From contig NC_088307.1 of NCBI RefSeq assembly GCF_032854445.1, forward strand, positions 6,646,017 through 6,710,016: a DNA stretch of 64,000 nucleotides, in the 5' to 3' direction. A model generated the notes under the pieces. That model saw only the letters and a list, made by a program, of their open reading frames with translations, was not told the origin of the DNA and did not search any database. Positions 56,382 through 64,000 of this stretch are shown piece by piece. This stretch comes from Liolophura sinensis (Eukaryota; Mollusca; Polyplacophora; Chitonida; Chitonidae). Numbering within the stretch: the first letter of the stretch is position 1; each line of letters begins with the position of its first letter. Both the position numbers and the translations under genes were made by a program.

Positions 56382-56463
56382 AAAAAGCCAAAGGAGAAGA
56401 AGGAAAAGAAAGAGAAGAAGGTTATAACATATGACGTCCAAACCCCTCCTGGAGAAAAGAAAG
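56382..56463 (+). CDS. VARS1: Valyl-tRNA synthetase, exon 2
   Basis: It encodes a Lys-rich stretch (KKPKEKKEKKEKK) and VITYDVQTPPGEKK, which matches the VITYDxxTPPGEKK segment just before the catalytic core of animal enzymes. The acceptor is CTTTCAG and the donor AAAG/GTTAAT, ending in phase 1. The basic stretch probably helps bind tRNA or partner proteins. Confidence 0.9.
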
Positions 56464-56542
56464 GTTAATTTAATGAAATTCTTTAAGAGGCTTTTATTAT
56501 TTAATGAAGTGGTTGTAGTGTTGTACAACATATGAATGACTG

Positions 56543-56545
<3 letters not shown>

Positions 56546-56585
<40 letters not shown>
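56546..56585. repeat. (AT)n microsatellite in intron 2
   Basis: About 20 AT dinucleotides without interruption. Confidence 0.95.
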
Positions 56586-56587
<2 letters not shown>

Positions 56588-57037
56588 TATGTCGTAAAGG
56601 GGTTTGGTAGGAGCATGGCAGGGAACGTAGGCATTCATGTTGTAAGCGGGGCTCAGTATCATTGAAATCAAAGTTTTGTTTTTTTTTTTACTGACTAAAG
56701 GTTAAGCGTTTCTAGTCGGATATTGCAGTGGTCAAAGGGGTCATGAAACACAACAGCTAAATAGTGAAAGCAGATATTCACTGTTAAGCTAATACTGTCA
56801 TGACAACAGAATTGGGGGGAAAAAAGTTGAACGCAGTTTTTATTTTTCATTTTGGGGGAATATTTGCTATATTTATTTTATACAGTACAGTATATATTTT
56901 GCGTCAGTACTCAAACGTTTTTTAGAAAGTAATGTTTGGTGAAAGTTTGGATGACTATAGCAAGTTTTATCATAAACTATCTGTAGAGCACATTTTGTTT
57001 CGTGAATCTTTTAACACCGAATTGTGCTTTAAAATTT

Positions 57038-57150
57038 GTTTATTTATTTGATTCGTGTTTTACGTTGTAGTTAAGAATATTTTACTTATAAGACGTTGAC
57101 TAGCGGTATGGTGAGAGGAAACCGAGCAAATCCATGATGACCAATGAGGT
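57038..57150 (-). mobile_element. Truncated SINE in intron 2
   Basis: TTTGTTTATTTATTTGATTC, then CGTGTTTTACGTTG and GTATGGTGAGAGGAAACCG, match the tail half of the SINE at 30,504-30,757. Downstream words at 57,180-57,270 (GGTATTAAACACTAG, AAATAAATAAG) may be the tail of another copy. Confidence 0.7.
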
Positions 57151-57631
57151 TGCTTGTTTTATTCTGACTTCCACTGATTTGGCTTTGGTGTTCAATCAGA
57201 CGGTTACTTGACATAGTGTCATCACAATTGTTGAGTACGGTATTAAACACTAGTCTGTATGAAATAAATAAGTAGACAAAATGACAAGGTAAAGAATGAG
57301 TCTATTTACTGAATTGGTGATTTGAATTCTTGATTACCATTAATCCAAGGACAGATACCACAAAGGAGTTTTCAAGTTCAGTCAGAATTTAAAATTGCAC
57401 CCTTGTGTTGGTTACTTTGAATTTGAAGACTATCAGATTGTGATAGGCAATTGTGGCTAATTTGAACATAAATATGAAGGGGGTTGGCCTTGCCACAATA
57501 TGACACCCATACACCTTACCACTTTCACATATGTGAAACATTTTTTAACACGGTGATAAACTGGCTGTTTGGAATCATGTATGGTAGACATCAAAACTAC
57601 TTTTCTTGCACATTGTTTTGTTCCATTTCAG

Positions 57632-57732
57632 ACACAAAATGCCCCATGCCAGATTCGTACAGCCCTCTTTATGTAGAGGCAGCCTGGTATGACTGGTGGG
57701 AAAAAGAGAAGTTCTTCAAACCAGAGTATGGT
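57632..57732 (+). CDS. VARS1: Valyl-tRNA synthetase, exon 3
   Basis: It encodes [20 protein letters not shown] and FFKPEYG, the conserved entry to the class I catalytic fold. The acceptor is CCATTTCAG and the donor GGT/GTAAGT, phase 0. Confidence 0.95.
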
Positions 57733-57765
57733 GTAAGTTGAAGTTTAGCTCAGATGTAACTGCAT

Positions 57766-58016
57766 GGCCTCCATGGCGCAGTTGGTTAGCTTGCTGGCGC
57801 AGCGTAATGACCCAGGAGCCTCTCACCAATGCTGCCGCTGTGTGTTCAGGTCCAGCTCATGCTGACGTCCTCTCCGGCCGTACTGGGGAAGGTCTGCCAG
57901 CAACCTGCAGATGGTTGTGGGTTTCCTTCCACTATAATGCTGGCCACCGCCGTCATATAAGTGAAATATTCTTGAGATGGATGTAAAACAGCAATCAAAT
58001 AAATAAATAAAAAAAA
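57766..58016 (+). mobile_element. SINE in intron 3, plus orientation, near full length
   Basis: It starts with a tRNA-like head, GGCCTCCATGGCGCAGTTGG (A box), has a B-box-like GTTCAGGTCCAG, and ends in ATCAAATAAATAAATAAA. This copy shows the family's true orientation. GTAACTG appears on both sides (57,757 and 58,023) as a possible short target duplication. Confidence 0.85.
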
Positions 58017-58480
58017 TCAAACGTAACTGTTCCACCAGCAAGACAAGATTAACTTAACTAAAGGAGAGACAGCTGGTGAGGGGGTTCAGCTGTTGTATGG
58101 TTTGTGGTATGGCTGTTTCCATGTTATAACATTGTGGAGCCGTTGTGTTTTGTTGTGAGGTCGCTGTAAAGCAAAGTGAGGCGAATCAAAGCATTTTAGC
58201 AAGGGTGACCTGGGTGACTGCATAAAGTGATGCCTGTCATCTCTTTAATGTTGTTATGTCGTAATTTGAAAACCGTGTATTTGAGGATTTGATCAAAATA
58301 TCAGATACGAGAGACAGGTAACTAATGAATGTTGAATCTGGCAGCTTTGGAAGTTTCTCATGTGAGACATTTTTAAATAATTTTCAGTGAAAAAAAAATT
58401 TAGGATTTTGCTTTGAAATAAAGAATTTTTCTTGAGGGTTTAAGTAACAGCTTCCGTGCATGATAATGACCATTTGACAG

Positions 58481-58608
58481 AGATCCAGTGCTGCGGAGAA
58501 GAATGACAAGGGCCTCTTCATGATGGTAATCCCGCCCCCAAATGTGACAGGCAGTCTCCATTTAGGCCACGCCCTCACCAATGCTGTGGAGGACTGTATA
58601 ACACGATG
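58481..58608 (+). CDS. VARS1: Valyl-tRNA synthetase, exon 4 (HIGH motif)
   Basis: It encodes [20 protein letters not shown] followed by [17 protein letters not shown] is the class I HIGH motif that binds ATP. The acceptor is ATTTGACAG; the donor is ATG/GTAAGTT, phase 2. The donor sequence has been copied many times in the intron that follows. Confidence 0.97.
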
Positions 58609-58990
58609 GTAAGTTACAGAATTATATGGCACGCTCATGCGATAACGCCACAGTGTTACACACTAGTATTAAAGCCAGATGATTGTATTACATGATGGTA
58701 AGTTGGTAAGATGGCAAGATGATTGTTTTACAGAATGGTAAGTTGGTAAGATGTTTGTATTACATGATGGTAAGTTGGGGAGATGGTATGATGATTGTAT
58801 TACATGGTGGTACATTGGTAAGATGATTGTATTACATGATGGTAAGTTGGTAAGATGATTGTAACACTTGATGGTAAGATGGGAAGATGATTGTATTACA
58901 TGATTGTAAGTTGGTAAGATGATTGTATTAGTTGATGGTGAGATGGGAAGATGATTGCATTACTTGATGGTAAGTTGGTAAGATGAAAAA
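58609..58990 (+). repeat. Minisatellite of splice-donor-like units at the start of intron 4
   Basis: GATGGTAAGTTGGTAAGATG and TTGTATTACAT words recur through the stretch. ATGGTAAGTT occurs at the real donor (58,606) and again near 58,696, 58,736, 58,768, 58,839 and 58,968, with related GATGGTAAGATG near 58,870. The period is irregular (32-70 bp). Confidence 0.85.
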
Positions 58991-60891
58991 GAATTGTGTT
59001 GCTTGATGGAAAGTCACAGGATTGCATGACATATGGTACAGCTCAGGCTAAAAGCCAATTGTTTACTGCTCGTATCGCGCTCCGAGATAACATAATTCCA
59101 TCTGCTGACTATTCCTACTGTAGCTAGTTTGCAAGTGAAGGTGCTGCCTCCAACTATGTGAAAATATACTAACCGTGAAAGGAGGAAAGTTTATCTTGTA
59201 GTATGTAACCTACCTCAGCAAAACAAAATCAGTTGACCTTGATAGGCGATTTATTTAAGCTGGGACTGTTATAACAATCTGTTATACTAGTCCCAGATTT
59301 TAGCGAGTAAATATGCGATCAAATATTTTTGTTAATTTGACTGTTGTGTTAATGAAAGTTTGAAGATTAGCCTACAGTATTGTCTACAGACATAACTGCT
59401 GACCAAAATGTTACACAAAAGAATGTCATACAATAGAGGGATTTACACAGAAACAGTGTATCTAGTCCCAGAAGTTTTGAGAGATTAATTCATTTCTGTT
59501 GTTTAAGGTAGCCTAGGCCACACTGTGTCTGGTAAGCCAAAAATTCAAGTAAAGTGTATTGGTGCAAATGGGAAATATTTTCTTTTTCTCTGAGAAAAAC
59601 TTTTCCTTCTTGTGTATGCTACACACTGTAAGTGGGTGGGTTGCCTACATGGTTTGGTACAAACTACAAATTCTCCTCAAAGTTATATTATATAGACAAA
59701 ATCTAACTTGTCCTTCATCGTGTTTTTCATTTTTTTTACCACAATTGTGGATGAAATTCGTATTGTAGTACCGCTCTGTTTTTGTTGTTGGTTTGCACAA
59801 CACGTCGGCGTCAAAGTGTCAATTTTGTCTGCTGACTTACTGAGTGGCAGATAATTTTTCACTGGCAAATGACTCCCACAACGAGAAAAACCTTCTATGG
59901 AAGAAATGAAAGATATTTGTCCACTTTTAAGGGAGATGAAGACTGAGCTAGTTTTAGCAGTCATGGTGATCTATCTTGCATGGACTCACACGTAAATCAC
60001 TACTTCAAAAGAAGATTTCCACTTTGCGATCAAAAATACACATATCAGATATTTTACGTGAGTTTCATGTATGGTGTTAGTCTTTTAAAAATTCTTTTAA
60101 ATCATTCTAATGAAGAACTGAATTTTCGGTTGTTAAGTTTCCACAGCCAGTGCGGAGGCATAATTATTCTCAGCCACACGTGTGTGATCAGTCATAGTGG
60201 ACGGATCACTGATTAACTCTACAGGTAACGGTCTGTCTCTCTACAAGGCCTCTAGGAACATGCTAACCTCCTGCCTGGTGTTGACTTTTAGCCTGAGATG
60301 TGCTGTAATGGTGGTTTAGTGGATTTTATTATTTATTTATTGTTGAAATGTCAGGATTTTCTTCTCTGATAAAAGTCTTATTTCACATCTGATCACTTTC
60401 TTGTTTACATTTTGGTATTCTGTAAGATGGGTCAGAAGCTGGATGTCACGTGACCACCTTTTCGTGTCTAAAACAAACTGGCCGCCCAATGTTAAATGTC
60501 CATGGGGGAAAAGGTCACTTTTTGCCACTTTGCTAGTGACAAGTAAGGCCTAGTTGTACAAGATAACACCATGAAAGCTCTGCAGAAATACTCTCTGGAA
60601 AGCTGAAAATTATACAAGTCCAACAGATACAGGTCCGCTGACAGGCCCCACTGTTTGTTGCTGTGGAGATCACATGGTCTCAAGCTTCCGATCCATCATA
60701 CAGAATATCACACTCAGACACCAGAAAAAAAAAACCCATTTTGTTTTAAGACATTCCATTCTGAACTCAGCATCATGATGTCACATTTTAGTCAACTTGA
60801 ACATTTCTCTGTCACACAACGCATCACTTTTGATGTCTATGATTCAAGTATGTGCATGCAGCCCGACAGCTAAATATCATTACCTTAAGTG

Positions 60892-61027
60892 GGAAGGTCT
60901 GCCAGCAACCTGCAGATGGTCAGGGGTTTCTGCCGTGCTCCATCCGGTTTCCTCCCACCATAATGCTTGCCAAAGTCATATAAGTGAAATATTCTTGAGT
61001 ATGGTGTAAAACGTCAATCAAATAAAA
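60892..61027 (+). mobile_element. Truncated SINE in intron 4
   Basis: CAGCAACCTGCAGATGGTCA through CTCCCACCATAATGCTTGCC and ATATTCTTGAGTATGGTG to ATCAAATAAAA is the body and tail of the same SINE family; the tRNA head is missing. Confidence 0.8.
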
Positions 61028-61271
61028 ATCATTACTTGTTCAGAAACGCAAAGTCATGATATTGTCAAAATATAAATAATAAATAAGAGGGAATGTATTT
61101 GCTTTCTGTTTTTTAGACGTTAAATGAAATGTCATTTGTTAGTCTAGGTTTAAAGTCTGTTACTTTATGTAAAACTGTATCTGGGCACACCAGTTTCGAA
61201 AGCAAAAAAATTGTTGACTACTGCATGACACACAAGTCGGATAGAAAAAAAATGAAGTTTCATTTCTGTAG

Positions 61272-61436
61272 GAAGCGCATGAATGGCGTGACTTGTCTTT
61301 GGAATCCAGGCTGCGATCACGCTGGAATCGCCACTCAGGTCGTCGTTGAGAAAAAATTGATGAGAGAACGTAAGCTCACCAGACATGATCTTGGCAGGGA
61401 AAAATTTGTGGAAGAAATTTGGAAGTGGAAAAACGA
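61272..61436 (+). CDS. VARS1: Valyl-tRNA synthetase, exon 5
   Basis: It encodes [31 protein letters not shown] and EEIWKWK, a strongly conserved catalytic-domain segment ([10 protein letters not shown]). The acceptor is TTCTGTAG and the donor GA/GTGAGT; phase 1 at start, 2 at end. Confidence 0.97.
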
Positions 61437-61738
61437 GTGAGTAGACAATTTGGTTTTTACCTTGGATATGTACATGTGAAAATTTAGTATTCAGTGGTTA
61501 GGATGATGACCACACCCTAATATAAACTCGCCTGCTATATCTGAGGGCCTTTGAAGTTTCAGCGATAACTCTTTTTTTTTTTTTTTTTTGTAAGAGAGAA
61601 AAAAAATTATTGTTAAAATGAAAGAAATTTTTTGTGTGAAAGTACAGATAAATATTACAGGATAAAGTATGTGTTTTAAAAACATTATTAAATTGATTAG
61701 GTTCGTTTTCTTACTCCTTTGATCTTTTTTTTTTTCAG

Positions 61739-61820
61739 AAAAGGTGATCGTATTTACCATCAGTTGAGGAAGTTGGGAGGCTCTTACGACTGGGATAGAG
61801 CTTGTTTTACCATGGAGCCA
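61739..61820 (+). CDS. VARS1: Valyl-tRNA synthetase, exon 6
   Basis: It encodes [20 protein letters not shown] and ACFTMEP, matching the [11 protein letters not shown] segment of animal enzymes. The acceptor follows a long T tract (TTTTTTTCAG) and the donor is CCA/GTAAGT. Confidence 0.97.
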
Positions 61821-61995
61821 GTAAGTATTGAGGGTAGTTCTGAACTCTGCTGACAAGGTAGTATGGACCACCTCACATCAGACTTTCAATGTTGGTGTAG
61901 TTGCATGTTCAAATCCAGCTTGAACATAATTTTGACATTTTACTGAGACATGCATTAAATACATTTTTGATTGTGTTTTATTCTTTATGAGAACT

Positions 61996-62248
61996 GCTGA
62001 GGGCCTCTGTGGCCAAGTTTTTAATTTGCCAGTGCAGCACAGGGCGTTGGCTGTGAGTTGAAGATCAGCTCACGCAGGCTTCCTCTCCAGTCTTACATTG
62101 TAAGGTCTTCAATCAACCCGCGGATGGTCGTGGATTCCAACCTGCCTCCACCCGCTTTCCTCCCACCATCATGACCATAATGCTGACTGCCATTCTATAA
62201 GTGAAATATTCTTCACTATTGCGTAAAACACCAAACAAATAAATGAGA
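61996..62248 (+). mobile_element. SINE in intron 6, diverged
   Basis: GAGGGCCTCTGTGGCCAAGT (head), GCGGATGGTCGTGG, CTCCCACCATCATGACCAT and TATAAGTGAAATATTCTTCA to AACAAATAAATGAG follow the family layout with many changes, so it is an older copy. Confidence 0.8.
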
Positions 62249-62460
62249 AAATGCTGAAATTTGAGCAAATCGTTATTGTAACACAAAAAGTGATTTTAAT
62301 ATTTTTTTTCTCTAGCTGTTATTAAAGAGTATTTGATCCGAAACAATCTTCCTAACAAAAGTCAGTGACGTTGGAAATTTGATGAACAGAGTTCCCCTGA
62401 TTGGTTTGTCCCCTCATCATACATGTATATAACGAGTTGTCCTGATTTCAACTTTTGTAG

Positions 62461-62580
62461 AAACTATGCCGAGCTGTAACAGAAGCTTTTGTGCGTCTCC
62501 ATGAGGACGGCTTGATCTATCGCAGTGTACGACTCGTCAACTGGTCCTGTAAACTTAATTCCGCCATCTCAGATATTGAG
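62461..62580 (+). CDS. VARS1: Valyl-tRNA synthetase, exon 7
   Basis: It encodes 40 residues: [20 protein letters not shown] and [16 protein letters not shown], the region leading to the editing (CP1) domain. The acceptor is TTTTGTAG, the donor GAG/GTAAAT, phase 0. Confidence 0.97.
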
Positions 62581-63439
62581 GTAAATACCCTATTTCGTCA
62601 ACCTTTTCGCATATAAAAGGGTAACTTTCATTGCAATTTATGCATGTTTTTAATTCAATTTTGGATACAAAACTACATTGGCCAATCTGCACAAGAAGAT
62701 CAATATTATCAGTCTACACAGAATAATAGCTTCAGAATTCGCTTGAATAAACACCTTACAAACATGAGAAAAGGTTGAAGAATTACAGTACATGAATACC
62801 TGTGTTTACAATGAGTCACACTTTAATATCCAGAAGACACCCAAAGGCTTTGTGGATTATATCGACACGCGGACCCCTAGTTTAAAGTTTATCACGTGGT
62901 GCAGCGGCATGCCTATCAAGAAGTCCGCCGTGCCTCTGTAAAGCAAGAAAGCAATTGCACTCTACCTCTAAATCAATTTATTCGATTTGCTGTCCTTTTC
63001 TGCAAAACAGTACTGTTAACACTTTCATCAGCTTGTCATATCGTGTTCACTGAAAAACGTTTCCAATTGCAGGCCGACTTTTTCCCCTCCAAATTTTCAA
63101 AGAGTAACTATAAAATCGAAAACCTTTGTTAGACTCACAATTCTTACCCAGAAAGGATGTTTGCGAGATTCTAACACTCAGCCAACCACGCATATATTAT
63201 GCGCAACCATGGATCAACAACTTTGCACAACAACTAAACTTAAACGTTAGACCATTGCCAACAGCATGCCCAGTTTAGGTCAGCTGGAGAGGAAGCGTCA
63301 GTCCACCCATGAAAGACTATCCCCGCTGGACAAGTCTATTCAGTCTTTTTACATGTACCTGTCTTTCTTTCATTATACCGGTATTTCGTTTGCTATACCT
63401 GCATGTCTTCTTTTTCTCATATGTTGTAAATTGTAACAG
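62581..63439 (+). other. Intron 7 of valyl-tRNA synthetase
   Basis: No mobile element or gene recognised. The open frame at 62,896-63,132 has no family marks. Confidence 0.6.
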
Positions 63440-63548
63440 GTGGACAAAAAGGAGATCGTGGGCAGAACATTTCTACCTGTGCCAGGATACAAGGACAAAG
63501 TAGAGTTTGGGGTACTGGTCTCATTTGCATACCAGGTTGAAGATTCAG
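63440..63548 (+). CDS. VARS1: Valyl-tRNA synthetase, exon 8
   Basis: It encodes [20 protein letters not shown] and [16 protein letters not shown], the start of the editing domain that hydrolyses mischarged threonine-tRNA. The acceptor is TTGTAACAG, the donor CAG/GTAACT, phase 1. The gene continues outside the window. Confidence 0.97.
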
Positions 63549-63594
63549 GTAACTCAAAGTTTGCTAGTTTTCATCATTTACCATGCATAAACTT

Positions 63595-64000
63595 CACAGA
63601 TTTAGTGCTGTCTGGCCTGGTACTCACAGATTTAGTGCTGTCTGGCCTGGTACTCACAGATTTAGTGCTGTCTGGCCTGGTACTCACAGATTTAGTGCTG
63701 ACTGGCCTGGTACTCATAGATTTTGTGCTTTCTGGCCTGGTACTCACAGATTTAGTGCTGACTGGCCTGGTACTCATAGATTTTGTGCTTTCTGGCCTGG
63801 TACTCACAGATTTTGTGCTTTCTGGCCTGGTACTCACAGATTCAGTGCTGTCTAGCCAGTTACTCACAGATTTAGTGCTGTCTGGCCAGTTACTCACAGA
63901 TTTAGTGCTGTCTGGCCAGTTACTCACAGATTCAGTGCTGTCTGGCCAGTTACTCACAGATTTAGTGCTGTCTGGCCAGTTACTCACAGATTCAGTGCTG
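63595..64000 (+). repeat. 30-bp minisatellite in intron 8, continues past the window
   Basis: About 13.5 copies of a unit that reads CACAGATTTAGTGCTGTCTG then GCCTGGTACT or GCCAGTTACT. The first form fills 63,595-63,850 and the second the rest. Both strands are open across it (30 is a multiple of 3), which gives repetitive frames that are not genes. Confidence 0.95.

Noticed and set aside
63583-63987. Repetitive open frames on both strands, or a CRISPR-like array
   Set aside because: A 30-bp direct repeat without spacers, lying in an intron; it is a minisatellite.

Overview
The window is animal nuclear DNA, most likely from a mollusc. The evidence is spliced genes with GT-AG introns, a tandem small heat shock gene family, Polinton (Maverick) elements, Tx1-type LINEs, and many copies of a tRNA-headed SINE with a TTTA-rich tail that resembles the molluscan RUDI type. 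The species cannot be named from sequence alone.

Bases 1-30,100 are a nest of mobile elements. Two Polinton copies lie head to head. Copy A (1 to about 3,480, cut by the window edge) shows protein-primed DNA polymerase B on the minus strand. Copy B (9,870-25,834, about 16 kb, bounded by inverted repeats that start AGTAGTATATAAT) carries the family core set: polymerase B on plus; protease, major capsid, minor capsid proteins, packaging ATPase and integrase on minus. Both are broken fossils. Between and around them lie a repeated noncoding family in inverted orientation (5.2-7.35 kb versus 11.2-12.9 kb), a solo LTR with a heat-shock-element promoter (6,514-7,254), a Penelope-like reverse transcriptase remnant and LINE pieces. 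Copy B sits between an ORF1-type LINE piece (8.7-9.87 kb) and an ORF2-type piece (25.9-29.8 kb) in the same orientation, so it probably landed in a Tx1-clade LINE. That LINE also received a SINE (27.15 kb) and a TTAA-flanked MITE (28.62 kb). Two LINE 3' ends (8.02 and 29.82 kb) join the same nucleotide of a tandem tRNA-Ala-like repeat, which suggests a site-specific LINE.

Bases 30,285-52,480 hold a tandem array of five near-identical, intronless small heat shock protein genes in units of about 4.7 kb. Each unit has a TATA box and heat shock elements upstream, and a 1.18 kb palindromic-ended element and a SINE in the spacer. The interior of the array is homogenised from about 31,620 to 51,120, and sequence outside these limits is diverged. 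Copy 1 lacks the ATG start and has a damaged heat shock element. Copy 4 has a shifted stop.

Bases 54,071-64,000 hold the first eight exons of cytosolic valyl-tRNA synthetase, which runs off the right edge after about 321 codons. Its introns contain SINEs, an (AT)n tract, a minisatellite made of copies of the exon 4 splice donor, and a 30-bp minisatellite that reaches the window end.

In function, the right 34 kb is normal host DNA (a stress-inducible chaperone cluster and a housekeeping enzyme). The left 30 kb is a transposon graveyard, of interest mainly for its nesting order and for promoter motifs in the Polinton inverted repeats and the solo LTR.
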